A program made the position numbers and the translations under genes. 64,000 bases of DNA from Rhynchopus sp. YZ270_cl-10 (Eukaryota; Euglenozoa; Diplonemea; Diplonemida; Diplonemidae): assembly GCA_964035575.1 (NCBI GenBank), contig OZ037853.1, forward strand, positions 342,501 to 406,500, in the 5' to 3' direction. Below the pieces are notes generated by a model. It made no database searches. It worked only from the letters and a program-made list of their open reading frames with translations, and was not told where the DNA came from. This document shows positions 29,170-39,086 of the stretch, one piece after another. Position 1 is the first letter of the stretch. Each line of letters starts with the position of its first letter.

Positions 29170-31208
29170 TATGTCTGCGTAAAGTGGTTCTTATACCACA
29201 TATGACTGTGTAAAAAGGCTGAAAAAGGCTGATAAAGTGGTTCTTATACCACATATGTCTGCGTAAAGTGGTTCTTATACCACATATGTCTGCGTAAAAG
29301 TGGTTCTTATACCACATATGTCTGCGTAAAGTGGTTCTTATACCACATATGACTGTGTAAAAGGGCTGAAAAAGGCTGATAAAGTGGTTCTTATACCACA
29401 TATGTCTGCGTAAAGTGGTTCTTATACCACATATGTCTGCGTAAAAGTGGTTCTTATACCACATATGTCTGCGTAAAGTGGTTCTTATACCACATATGAC
29501 TGTGTAAAAAGGCTGAAAAAGGCTGATAAAGTGGTTCTTATACCACATATGTCTGCGTAAAAGTGGTTCTTATACCACATATGTCTGCGTAAAGTGGTTC
29601 TTATACCACATATGACTGTGTAAAAAGGCTGAAAAAGGCTGATAAAGTGGTTCTTATACCACATATGTCTGCGTAAAGTGGTTCTTATACCACATATGTC
29701 TGCGTAAAAGTGGTTCTTATACCACATATGTCTGCGTAAAGTGGTTCTTATACCACATATGACTGTGTAAAAAGGCTGAAAAAGGCTGATAAAGTGGTTC
29801 TTATACCACATATGTCTGCGTAAAGTGGTTCTTATACCACATATGTCTGCGTAAAAGTGGTTCTTATACCACATATGTCTGCGTAAAAGTGGTTCTTATA
29901 CCACATATGACTGTGTAAAAAGGCTGAAAAAGGCTGATAAAGTGGTTCTTATACCACATATGTCTGCGTAAAGTGGTTCTTATACCACATATGTCTGCGT
30001 AAAAGTGGTTCTTATACCACATATGTCTGCGTAAAGTGGTTCTTATACCACATATGACTGTGTAAAAAGGCTGAAAAAGGCTGATAAAGTGGTTCTTATA
30101 CCACATATGTCTGCGTAAAAGTGGTTCTTATACCACATATGTCTGCGTAAAAGTGGTTCTTATACCACATATGTCTGCGTAAAGTGGTTCTTATACCACA
30201 TATGACTGTGTAAAAAGGCTGAAAAAGGCTGATAAAGTGGTTCTTATACCACATATGTCTGCGTAAAAGTGGTTCTTATACCACATATGTCTGCGTAAAA
30301 GTGGTTCTTATACCACATATGTCTGCGTAAAGTGGTTCTTATACCACATATGACTGTGTAAAAGGGCTGAAAAAGGCTGATAAAGTGGTTCTTATACCAC
30401 ATATGTCTGCGTAAAGTGGTTCTTATACCACATATGTCTGCGTAAAAGTGGTTCTTATACCACATATGTCTGCGTAAAGTGGTTCTTATACTACATATGA
30501 CTGTGTAAAAGGGCTGAAAAAGGCTGATAAAGTGGTTCTTATACCACATATGACTGTGCAAAAAGGCTGAAAAAGGCTGATAAAGTGGTTCTTATACCAC
30601 ATATGACTGTGTAAAAAGGCTGAAAAAGGCTGATAAAGTGGTTCTTATACCACATATGTCTGCGTAAAAGTGGTTCTTATACCACATATGTCTGCGTAAA
30701 GTGGTTCTTATACCACATATGACTGTGCAAAAAGGCTGAAAAAGGCTGATAAAGTGGTTCTTATACCACATATGTCTGCGTAAAAGTGGTTCTTATACCA
30801 CATATGTCTGCGTAAAGTGGTTCTTATACCACATATGACTGTGTAAAAGGGCTGAAAAAGGCTGATAAAGTGGTTCTTATACCACATATGTCTGCGTAAA
30901 GTGGTTCTTGTACCACATATGACTGCTAAAAATGGCTGAAAAAGTTGAGAAAGTGGTTCTTATACCACATATGACTGTGTAAAAAGGCTGAAAAAGGCTG
31001 ATAAAGTGGTTCTTATACCACATATGACTGCGAAAAGTGGTTCTTGTACCACATATGACTGCTAAAAATGGCTGAAAAAGTTGAGAAAGTGGTTCTTATA
31101 CCACATATGACTGTAAAAAAGGCTGAAAAGGCTGAGAAAGTGGATCTTATACCACATATGACTGCTAAAGATGGCTGAAATGGCTGATAAAGTGGTTCTT
31201 ATACCACA

Positions 31209-31610
31209 TTTGAGCAAGGCACGATCGCGAAGAGGGAGAGGCTCCTCCAGTCTCAGGCATGGAGGCTTCAGCAGAACGTGATGCAGGTCACGGCGTTCTT
31301 CTTCGTCGCGTCCCTCGTGTTCACCCCTCCGAGCAAGCTCGAGAAGTGGCCCATCACCTCCCTCCTCAGCATGGACGGCTACACCCCGCGGAACTCCTTG
31401 CGTACGAGAAATGCGCGCTTTCGGATGGCTGTGTGCCTACAAGCCGGAGACTACGGCGCCAGCCCCCTCACCATCATCGATGTCCCGAAGTCGGCGTTCA
31501 AGGACATTGACCTGGGCACGCTTCTCGCTGCATCGCAGCAGACGGTGTACCGTCTGGAGCAAGACGGGGGTATTGTGTTCCGGATCCGTTCCCATCTTCT
31601 CACTTCGTAA
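31209..31610 (+). pseudogene. 3' end of an unidentified plus-strand gene, 5' part replaced by satellite
   Basis: The plus frame is open from inside the last satellite monomer (FEQGTIAKRERLLQSQAWRL) through SKLEKWPITSLLSMDGYTPR and AVCLQAGDYGASPLTIIDVP to a stop at 31610. Codon use is G/C-ending as in the host genes, and the first ATG is at 31281. It ends shortly before a T-run. No domain recognised. The satellite border cuts the gene, so this is a C-terminal fragment; a short independent gene from 31281 is possible but less likely. Confidence 0.45.
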
Positions 31611-32052
31611 CATGTCCTGTACTTCATTTTTTTTTTTTTTTTTTTTTTTGAAAAAATAAATAAAACTCCTCTCGAATTTGTTCAATGATTGAACTGAGAG
31701 AATGAAGAAACCCCAAACCCTCCCAGACCAAACGGTCTAACCTGTTGTATTGACATAGTGTGGGGAGAATGAGGAGCACAAGAATCGTCTTCGCGCATAC
31801 TAAAAGATTTCCTACGATATGTCACAAGTGTCATGTCACCGAAAATAATAAAAGTAGCGTACCGTGCGCCTGCGGCGCAAGCTTTGCAACCCACCCCTCC
31901 CATGACATAGTTTGGCTGCAGCAACCTGAACACCTGGTAGTGGTCGTCCCAGGCCACTGTCGTCTCGGACCCCCCCATATTCGACCATCATCCCACGATT
32001 TCCCAAAAACTCAAAAGTTAGCGTCAGGCCTGGTCATGACAGGTAAAATGCA

Positions 32053-32158
32053 CTGGGGTACTGGGTACTGGGTACTGGGTACTGGGTACTGGGTACTGGG
32101 TACTGGGTACTGGGTACTGGGTACTGGGTACTGGGTACTGGGTACTGGGTACTGGGTG
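32053..32158. repeat. (CTGGGTA)n heptamer array
   Basis: About 15 copies of the heptamer, preceded by ggtcatgacaggtaaaatg, which resembles the TGACAGGT motif beside the octamer array at 5722. A longer array of the same heptamer closes the window at 63685. The flanking 31620-32050 and 32160-32510 contain a 49-bp dispersed repeat at 32308 and no gene. Confidence 0.95.
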
Positions 32159-32516
32159 CCAACCCCGGATTTTGAGAAAATCCACCACCGAACACGTGGG
32201 GCTCTCGGATGTACCAACTTTTTACGAAAACAAGGCTACTAACAACAGGGAAAGCTCGGGAAAAAATCAGTTGTTTTCCTTAAGGAAGTGCCCTAAGGAA
32301 AATCACCATACCCTAGAAGGACCCAAGAAGTACCCAATTTACACCTAATTTTTAGGAAAATCACACCAACATGAGAAAAAAGTGCACAAGAAGTGCGAAG
32401 CACCCCCCTTCAGCCTATGATACTTTTTGTTCTGCTATTTTTGGAAGCGATACCAGGGAGCTGTATTTTATCATCCTTGCCCCCTCCCATCCCATCCCAT
32501 CCCCTCCCCTCCCCCT

Positions 32517-33986
32517 CTATGCCTTGTCGACAACCTCTATCTGGTAGTACGTAGCGTTCAGCCAGGTGGGTGCCGGCTGGTGCATCTCTGCCTGCAAGAT
32601 CTTTTCAGCCATCAGGAGCCCGCCCGTGGCCCAGCCGACCTGGTCTTCCATGCCGTAGTCTTGGTTGGCGAGGAAGACGTCGTGGCGGGGGTTGGGGCGG
32701 CGGAAGGCCTTCATCTTCTCGGCATCTGTGAAGCAGTGCTGCATGCGGTAGCACGCCGGCACGAAGACGTTGTCCTCCACAAAGCTCCCGAAGACAACCG
32801 ACCTCGGCGGCGCCAGCTCCGCAGGGTCCACACCCTTCGCGCGCAGCTCTGCCCCGTGCACCTCCATCAGCTCTTCGTGCAGCGTCCCCAGGACCCAACC
32901 CTCCTCGCTGGTCGCGGTGATGACACTCAACGGGTCCGTCTTCCTGTGGAACATCAGGTCCGTCCACAGCTCTGCGCCATCTCCAGCATAGACGAGAAAC
33001 GAGAGCAACGCGCCTGAGCAGTTCCCGAACGGAACCGGCCCGTCGGAGAACGTGGCCGCCCCGTCGCGCCCCGTGCCTGTGGTGCAACGTACGGGGCCGT
33101 CCTGGTAGCGGCCTGCAAGCGGGAGGGATTCGTTTTGGGTCCCGAAGGTGCCTTCCATCTTGCCGAGAATGTTGTACCACCAGGCATCGTCGTAGACAGC
33201 GTACACCTTTGCACCGAGCTTATGCAGCGGGTCGAAAGAGCACTCCAACACCGTTGCGTCGACGTGCTTGGCACCTACCACACTGCTTTCGGGAAAGCCG
33301 CGCAGCACCCCAAGCGGTGTGTTCAGCAGCGTGATGTCGGCAGAGACGGTGTGCTCGCGCTCCCCACCGTGGCGGGACACTGTGAGCACGGCCCCTTTGC
33401 TCTGCGGGGTGGTGTGCGCAACGTCAGTCACTTCGGCACCGAAGTACACATGCGCACCGCGCCCCTTCAGCTGCCCAAGCATCACCTCCATGGGAAGCGA
33501 AAACTGCGAGTTGCTGTACGCATCGGTCACCTTGTAGCAAACGTCCCCATCACATCCGCCCCCCGAGCAATCATAGTCATAACAGCGTGTGGGGATGAGG
33601 AGCGCCTTTGTGATGAGGTCGTACGGCAGGTGGTGCTTCTCCTTGACCCGGTAGGCACCGATGTCGACAGGGATGTCTATCCCCGGGATCGAGCGACGCA
33701 CTGTGTATGCACGCCCGCCTAGACGGCTGTTGGTCTCAAAGATACATATCTCGCTCGGGTCGTACGCTCCGAGGTCGATCCCCAGTCGCCACGCAAAGTA
33801 GATCCCAGAGAAGCCCGCACCAACAACAGCGACACGGCAGTGTGCGGGGGGGCTGCTGCCATACGAAGCCTCGTGGTGGTCGCAGCTGAGGTTGCCCCCA
33901 CGGTACTGCGTCTGCAGGTCCGTGTACTGTGCAGTGGCAGTGTGCAGGAGGAGGGAAAGCAAGAGGGGCATCACCGCTGACTTCAT
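32517..33986 (-). CDS. Secreted flavin-containing amine oxidase (L-amino-acid-oxidase-like)
   Basis: 489 aa from the ATG at 33986, chosen because it starts a clear signal peptide (MKSAVMPLLLSLLLHTATAQ); the frame extends 18 codons upstream into repeat-derived sequence. The FAD dinucleotide-binding motif is RVAVVGAGFSGIYFAWRLG at about 50, followed by IFETNSRLGGRAYTV (the GGR motif of the family). The C-terminus has GWATGGLLMAEKILQAE, the second FAD-contacting segment. Several NxS/T sites fit a secretory-pathway protein. It should oxidise amines or amino acids, releasing H2O2 and ammonia; the substrate is not predictable. A 97-bp scrap of a second copy lies at 17652. The 3' end is only 240 bp from the next upstream gene's stop codon. 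Confidence 0.88.
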   Translation of the reverse strand: MKSAVMPLLLSLLLHTATAQYTDLQTQYRGGNLSCDHHEASYGSSPPAHCRVAVVGAGFSGIYFAWRLGIDLGAYDPSEICIFETNSRLGGRAYTVRRSIPGIDIPVDIGAYRVKEKHHLPYDLITKALLIPTRCYDYDCSGGGCDGDVCYKVTDAYSNSQFSLPMEVMLGQLKGRGAHVYFGAEVTDVAHTTPQSKGAVLTVSRHGGEREHTVSADITLLNTPLGVLRGFPESSVVGAKHVDATVLECSFDPLHKLGAKVYAVYDDAWWYNILGKMEGTFGTQNESLPLAGRYQDGPVRCTTGTGRDGAATFSDGPVPFGNCSGALLSFLVYAGDGAELWTDLMFHRKTDPLSVITATSEEGWVLGTLHEELMEVHGAELRAKGVDPAELAPPRSVVFGSFVEDNVFVPACYRMQHCFTDAEKMKAFRRPNPRHDVFLANQDYGMEDQVGWATGGLLMAEKILQAEMHQPAPTWLNATYYQIEVVDKA

Positions 33987-34002
33987 TGGGGCGGGGCGGG
34001 GG

Positions 34003-34260
34003 GAGGAAAACCAGCATATGCCATTACGTTGCTTGCACAAGAGCTCCAGTTTTGTTCAGAATAAGTGGGGCGATTTTGCCTGTCGCCGTCGCATAAGACA
34101 CCCCTGCCCACCCGCAGCCGCTGCAGCAGCGTTTCCAGCTCTGTTGCCTGAAGTGCTTTGCGGGAGGAGTGGCCTGTGAGGGTGTGCGTCGTGCAGCTTC
34201 GAGGTCGCAGTGCGCAGCTGGCGGCGTCACTCTGCGTGTCTCAGTCGCTCGCGGGATTCC
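34003..34260. repeat. Duplicated intergenic block upstream of amine oxidase
   Basis: The segment from ggaggaaaaccagcatatgc through cagccgctgcagcagcgttt to gtgcgtcgtgcagcttcgag recurs at 46718-47130 (with about 180 bp extra) and partly at 55263-55410, 52233-52330 and 20107-20200. It always sits just downstream of a UBL-LRR stop codon. It is therefore the shared 3' flank of the LRR family and spread with it. Confidence 0.85.
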
Positions 34261-35048
34261 TCAAGTGGTTCGTCTCTGCTGAGGTTCGGACGGGATTCAA
34301 CCACTAAATGCCCTAGCCCGCAGTACCTCACTGTGCTCGACACAACATCGCTGCAGCTGGTGAGGTAGATGCTCTCCAACGAAGTGCATCCTTTCATGAA
34401 CCAGTTAGCATCAATTTGCTTCGCACGGCTTAGTGGTGACAAGTCCAGTGTGCACAAAGAACTGCATCCCTGAAGGAAGCAGTCGCCAAGTTCTGTTACA
34501 TTGCTGAATGGAGTTAAGTCGAGTGTACGCAAAGCACTGCATCCACGAAGGAAGCCATTGCCAATTTGCGTGACATGGATCAACCCAGACAGGTCGATGC
34601 TTGTCAATGAAGTGCAGGCCATAAGAAAGCTGTACCCGATTTGGGTCACAACAGACTCAGCACTCAGATCAAGACTCGTCAACGATGAAGACCACAAAAA
34701 GGCACCAGGAATCAACGTCGCAACCTCCGCCTGCAGAAGCAAACACGCAACCTCAGGATCCCTCACAGTCTCCAGACTCTCAGCCGTGATGTCAGTCTCA
34801 CCCAACGCATGAAGTGCTGCTCTGGCCTCGTGTTTCTTTGTCGTCGACAGGACTATCGTGTCTCCAGCACTCAACTGCGTCATGTCGTATCCTTCGTCCA
34901 TCGCCACCCCACCGAACCTCATCACAAAGCCGTCTTCAGGCAACCCCACTGCAGACGCCACCTTCCGACGCATCACCGCAGGTGTGTCATCCTCACCCAG
35001 CTCCACCGTATCCTTCACTCCGTTCCACCCCTTGATAGTCAAATCCAT
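34227..35048 (-). CDS. UBL-LRR protein 4
   Basis: 273 aa from the conserved MDLTI start at 35048. UBL domain 1-70 (MDLTIKGWNGVKDTVELGED), linker (HALGETDITAESLETVRDPE), then about five BspA-type LRRs (SLTSLDLSAESVVTQIGYSF, IHVTQIGNGFLRGCSALRTL). A long helical or disordered tail follows (ESRPNLSRDEPLEESRERLR), shared with genes 5 and 6. It appears intact. It differs from paralogues mainly in the exposed LRR positions and in the phrase after SLTSLDLSAE, as expected if these surfaces bind variable partners. Confidence 0.9.
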   Translation of the reverse strand: MDLTIKGWNGVKDTVELGEDDTPAVMRRKVASAVGLPEDGFVMRFGGVAMDEGYDMTQLSAGDTIVLSTTKKHEARAALHALGETDITAESLETVRDPEVACLLLQAEVATLIPGAFLWSSSLTSLDLSAESVVTQIGYSFLMACTSLTSIDLSGLIHVTQIGNGFLRGCSALRTLDLTPFSNVTELGDCFLQGCSSLCTLDLSPLSRAKQIDANWFMKGCTSLESIYLTSCSDVVSSTVRYCGLGHLVVESRPNLSRDEPLEESRERLRHAE

Positions 35049-35566
35049 ATTTATTGCTGTGTCACCAAAGCCTTTTCCCTGTTGCATTGGTGTGATGAGG
35101 TGGAGAAGGTGTGTGGGGGAACAAGAAGAAGGCAAACCTGCTGCCACCAAGACAACAGAGGGACTCCCACATGGGTGAGTGGCAGAAATCGCTGACATCC
35201 GCAAATCGGTGACCCTGCTCACCACACAGGGCAGGAAGACAAACGAGCGTGAACACCTCCAGTCCGGCATAGCTCACCTTGAAGGGGCTGCCTAAGCCAC
35301 CCAGGAGGTGTCGCAGCCCTTCGCTAGAACAGGCCCAGCCCAGGAAGGGGCAATCAGCAGGATCGAGACCCTGACGCACCACCACCAAGAATGCACGCAG
35401 GAGGCTTGTAAAAGCAAGAAGGCAAGCGAAGGGACAGGTGAGTGGGACAGGGCTCGGAGTGAAATGACCTCCTCCGCTCCTCTTTGGTAATCTCCCAGGT
35501 CAAGACATCGATTTGAGCGGCCAACACCTTCATAGAGTTTCAGGAGGAACCCCGGATGCCATTTAA

Positions 35567-35759
35567 TTTTATAGTCCCCTTTGTAAACCACATTGTTTTG
35601 TTCTTCCTTTTTGCTTTCAACCTTTTTTATTCATTTACTTTTTTGTTGTTTGGGAGACACGCCCTACATGTCGGTTCTGTGGAAAGACCAGCACGGAACC
35701 ACCTGCGTGCTCCCTTTTCATGTCGATCCATGAAAACTGTATCACAAGTGATACCGGGA
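35567..35759. repeat. 193-bp dispersed repeat, copy 1
   Basis: Practically identical to 36631-36823 (ttttatagtcccctttgtaa ... caagtgataccggga). Between the copies lie the 80-bp units at 35827 and other repeat pieces. 35050-35560 carries the upstream region of UBL-LRR 4, with no further gene. Confidence 0.9.
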
Positions 35760-35826
35760 GTCACACAGGATTTTTATTTATTAATTTTTGAAGAAAAGTA
35801 CCTTAAAAAGACTCAATGTGTACACT

Positions 35827-36230
35827 CATGCCAAGGAAAAAACCAAACCAAGGTTGGTTTGCATCGCCCATCAAGAGGGTTCCGCAAGCGTACCATACCC
35901 TGTGATCATGCCAAGGAAAAAACCAAGCCAAGGTTGGTCTGCATCACCCATCAAGAGGGCTCCGCAAGCACAGAATATGTTAAAGTAATAAAGGGGGGTT
36001 AGGGAGAAACTAGGTGTAAAAAGAAAAACAGTATGAGGGGAAAACTAAAAAGCATAAAAGACTCACAATGTACACTCATGCCAAGGAAAAACCAAACCAA
36101 GGTTGGTCTGCATCGCCCATCAAGAGGGTTCCGCAAGCGTACCATACCCTGTGCTCATGCCAAGGAAAAACCAAGCCAAGGTTGGTCTGCATCACCCATC
36201 AAGAGGGCTCCGCAAGCACAGAATATGCGA
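35827..36230. repeat. Four copies of an 80-bp unit in two pairs
   Basis: Units start at 35827, 35907, 36077 and 36156 with catgccaaggaaaa. Each contains ccaaggttggt(c/t)tgcat and cccatcaagagggttccgc. The two pairs are separated by about 100 bp of unrelated A-rich DNA. A more diverged relative (ccaagg..., tcaagagggctcc) follows at 36270-36390. The conserved core could form accaacctt/aaggttggt stems; function unknown. Confidence 0.85.
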
Positions 36231-36473
36231 GAGTAAAAATGGGGAGAGAGAGAAAAAACCGAAGGTGTACTCATGCCAGTAATAACAGACCCAAGGTACT
36301 CATAACCCAGATAACAGATCCAAGGGTGGTGCCTCACCCTCAAGAGGGCTCCCAGGTACTCATAACAAGGATGTCTGATCCAGGGGTGGTGTCTCGGATA
36401 GTCATTCAGCACACGTTCCTTCTTATTTCTTTTTGAAACTTTGATAAAACTTTTTTGTTGGAGGGTGGGTGGG

Positions 36474-36630
36474 AAAAAAAGTTTGTAAATTGCGGAAGAC
36501 GCAAAACAAACTCGCGAACGAAAAATGGGTTTTTTCTGCGAAGTGGTGGTAATGGGGAGAATAAAACATTACGAAAAAATCTCCACTCTCATTTCGCAAG
36601 CTTCATTTCCGTTTTGGTTTTCTCCTCACA
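36474..36630. repeat. 157-bp dispersed repeat (second copy at 40592-40748)
   Basis: From aaaaaaagtttgtaaattgc to ttttggttttctcctcaca; the two copies are almost identical. The first is followed immediately by the 193-bp repeat (36631-36823), the second by unrelated sequence. A poly-T tract of about 35 bases lies at 36881-36914. Confidence 0.9.
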
Positions 36631-36875
36631 TTTTATAGTCCCCTTTGTAAACCACATTGTTTTGTTCTTCCTTTTTGCTTTCAACCTTTTTTATTCATTT
36701 ACTTTTTTGTTGTTTGGGAGACACGCCCTACATGTCGGTTCTGTGGAAAGACCAGCACGGAACCACCTGCGTGCTCCCTTTTCATGTCGATCCATGAAAA
36801 CTGTATCACAAGTGATACCGGGATATAAAGAAGAAACCCCCCACATCCCCCCCCTCTTCTCTCTCTCTCTTATTT

Positions 36876-36913
<38 letters not shown>

Positions 36914-37035
36914 CCAGCCCGCCTACACCCGGCTCTGTCATGGAAAGAAGGGGTGATATTATGGTAAAAAAACTCAAGAAAAAACACATGTCCTGGAAGG
37001 CAACAACAAGGCGAAAGTGAGTACTGATCGGTCTG

Positions 37036-37400
37036 AACCTTGGTGTGATCCGCTTGGAGGATATCATAGTCCTTTTTGAGGAGGGCTGCGATGTCTTCAG
37101 ACTCTTCTAAGGCAGTGCGGAGTTGTTCTGTTGTCTCAGTCAGCGAGGCCTGTAGAAGCATGGTGGCGCTTTCTCTCCTCAGGCAACTCCTCGTCTTCTT
37201 CTGTGGTGGTAGGCTCCGAGCTGGACGCTGTCTGCACCCCAACATCGCAGACCTCTGTGCTCGCACAGATGTCCACCTCCTCCTCCGTCCTCGTTTCCAC
37301 CCGACCCTTCAACGCAGCGTTCTCCTCCCTCAGCTTCTCTGCCGTTGTAAACGACTCTCTTTGTCAAGCCCCCTCCGTACGTAGCCCTGTGTCTGCTCCG
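37036..37400 (-). pseudogene. Coiled-coil gene fragment, frameshifted
   Basis: Minus-strand heptad-rich protein: AEKLREENAALKGRVETRTE, then SSSEPTTTEEDEELPEERKR in one frame, and ETTEQLRTALEESEDIAALL with KKDYDILQADHTKVQTDQYS in another. One frame change lies between them. It is flanked by repeats on the 3' side and further pseudogene material on the 5' side. It is the same kind of coiled coil as the modules at 38041-39943. Confidence 0.6.
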
Positions 37401-37744
37401 GTCAACGGTTTATTCAGGGTCGTCCAGGGTGAACCAAGAGGGTCCACATAGTACCACCGCTGCGCGGAAGCTCCGGTGAGCGATGCGTTCACCATCACTG
37501 CCTCTGTGAGCTGTGCTTGGAGGACTGTATGCTGCTAGTCTGCTACGCTTCTGTGGAAGGCTGAGTGGTGGCATGTACAGGTGGTGTCGTCATCGGCATC
37601 GCACCACTCAGATCCAACCAGATTGGAGCGCCGTACACGGTCTCCTCTCCCTCGCCCTCATCAAACAAAGGAGGGGTGTGCTCTGGGGGCGACATTGCAA
37701 CGTCTTCGATGATATTGCTCCTCACGGCTAATGACAGCGCTATG

Positions 37745-38040
37745 AAGCAGGTACTGCTTCACAGGTGGCAGCGCCACAAACACAGGGAAGCACGACTTCG
37801 CATCCGCATCCGCATCCGCAGTCACGTCACTCACCACGCTGTTTCTGTTCCTGTTTGTGTCTTCGCTATTGGTGGTTTCGCTCTTCCTCGCAGACGCTGC
37901 AAGGTCGCTCAGAGTTGCAATCGAAGCAGACGTCTTCCCGCTCCCCCCTTCTCCGATCGCACACAACACACTGCACGTCCCGCATCCACATCAGGCTTGC
38001 GCTCTGTGCCCGCTGCTGCCTGTGTGCACACGGAAAGCAT
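37745..38040 (-). pseudogene. Fragment of a NACHT gene related to the one at 41126-46426
   Basis: It carries SVCTQAAAGTERKPDV and, after a frame change, CAIGEGGSGKTSASIATLSD (Walker A), the DTNRNRNSVVSDVTADADAD stretch and CFPVFVALPPVKQYLL. All match the intact gene around residues 595-680 with few differences. It stops where the intact gene continues with EKGGLDRFV. Beyond that an unrelated Pro/Thr-rich frame follows (37543-37725). Clearly a partial duplicate. Confidence 0.85.
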
Positions 38041-38351
38041 CGGCCTTCTCTGCGATGAGCTGCGTACTCTCCTTCTACGCACGGTGCATATTCCCTTGAG
38101 GATCCTCGGGGGAAATGCTCTAGAGAGCAGCTGAGACTCCGCACCTCCTCCTGGAGACGTGCGTTGGTTGACGTGCTTTTTGGCAAGTTCTTGTCCGCAA
38201 GCCTCGAGCTGGTGGGCCTGGGTGGTTGCTAGCTCAGTGCGCACTGTGTGGACGTCTTGGAGGCGGTCGTGCTCTTCTTGGTCAGTCTTGAGCAAGCGGG
38301 ACAAGGAAGCGGTACTTTCTTCAAGTGTGTGTCGGTTGCGAGCTGTGCTTC
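38041..38351 (-). pseudogene. Duplicated coiled-coil module A (copies 38041-38351 and 39368-39678)
   Basis: The 311-bp copies differ at a handful of bases. The minus strand reads [20 protein letters not shown] and AHQLEACGQELAKKHVNQRT, a heptad-type coiled coil. Copy 1 then joins the NACHT fragment and copy 2 joins module B. Neither lies in a complete gene. Confidence 0.75.
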
Positions 38352-39083
38352 CTGGCTCTTCTTCGTCGGGATCGTCGTGTTCCTCTTGATCAGCGGTGTC
38401 ATCACACCCCCGTCCGTCTCAATCCCACCGTCAGCGGCGTCACGTCCAGCAGCAGGATCTGCTCCGTCTGCGTGCTCTTCCCCCCGTCAGCACAAAGGCC
38501 TGCACCGCAGCACCAAAGGCAACAGCCTCGTCGGGGTTGATCGACTTGTTCAGGTCCTTTCCGCCGAAGAAGTCCGACACCATCGCCTGGATCTTCGGGA
38601 TACGGGTCGATCCTCCCACCAGCACAACCTCCGTGATGGCCCGCTTCTCAATCTTCGAGTCGTTCAGCACAGACTCCACAGGGCGCAGGCACGACTTGAA
38701 CAGGTCCGCGCACAGCTCCTCGAACTTCGCACGTGTGATCGACGAGTAGAAGTCCGTCCCCTCAAACAGCTAGTCGATCTCAATGCTGGTCTGTGCCGCC
38801 GACGACAACGCACGCTTGGCACGCTCACAGGCAGTGCGCCGACGTCGCTGCGCACGCTGGTTCGTCGTCAGGTCCTTCTTGTGCTTCTTCTTGAACTCCT
38901 CCACGAAGTGGTTCACCATCCGGTTGTCGAAGTCCTCGCCTCCCAAGTGGGTGTCTCCCGCAGTCGCCTTTACCTCGAAGATCCCCCCGTCAATCGCCAG
39001 AAGCGTCACATCGAAGGTACCGCCACCCGGGTCGAAGATCAGGATATTCTTCTGCCCCGCGCTCGCGTTGTCGAGTCCAAACG
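38352..39083 (-). pseudogene. HSP70 gene fragment inserted between coiled-coil modules
   Basis: Minus strand, in order: [20 protein letters not shown] (Leu to Pro in the phosphate-binding loop), [27 protein letters not shown], an in-frame [69 protein letters not shown] frame change follows, then [14 protein letters not shown]. This is the middle of cytosolic HSP70 (roughly residues 175-430 of 650). The duplicate locus at 39679-39687 lacks it, showing that the piece was inserted into a pre-existing coiled-coil unit. Confidence 0.93.
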
Positions 39084-39086
39084 GGT

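Larger units (their letters stand above)
27041..31208. repeat. Satellite array of 31/32-bp and 53-bp monomers
   Basis: About 2.75 kb of tandem repeats (excluding the inserted transposon at 27766-29169). All monomers share gtggttcttataccacatat, which contains a small inverted repeat gtggt/accac. Short monomers continue gtctgcgtaaa(a) (31 or 32 bp). Long monomers (53 bp) add actgtgtaaaaaggctgaaaaaggctgataaa. They occur in recurring long-short-short groups, a higher-order pattern. Edge monomers at 27041-27290 and 30900-31208 are more diverged (ggatctta, ggctgaaatggctgag), as expected for an array homogenised from within. Confidence 0.97.

Noticed and set aside
27300-30561. Minus-strand ORFs of up to 129 codons with repeated MWYKNHFYADICGIRTTLRR peptide
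   Set aside because: They are translations of the satellite; length and frame change with monomer number and there is no independent coding signal.
27041-31208. Possible CRISPR array (regular short repeats)
   Set aside because: No unique spacers: spacing sequences are themselves part of the monomers, there are no cas genes, and the host is eukaryotic.
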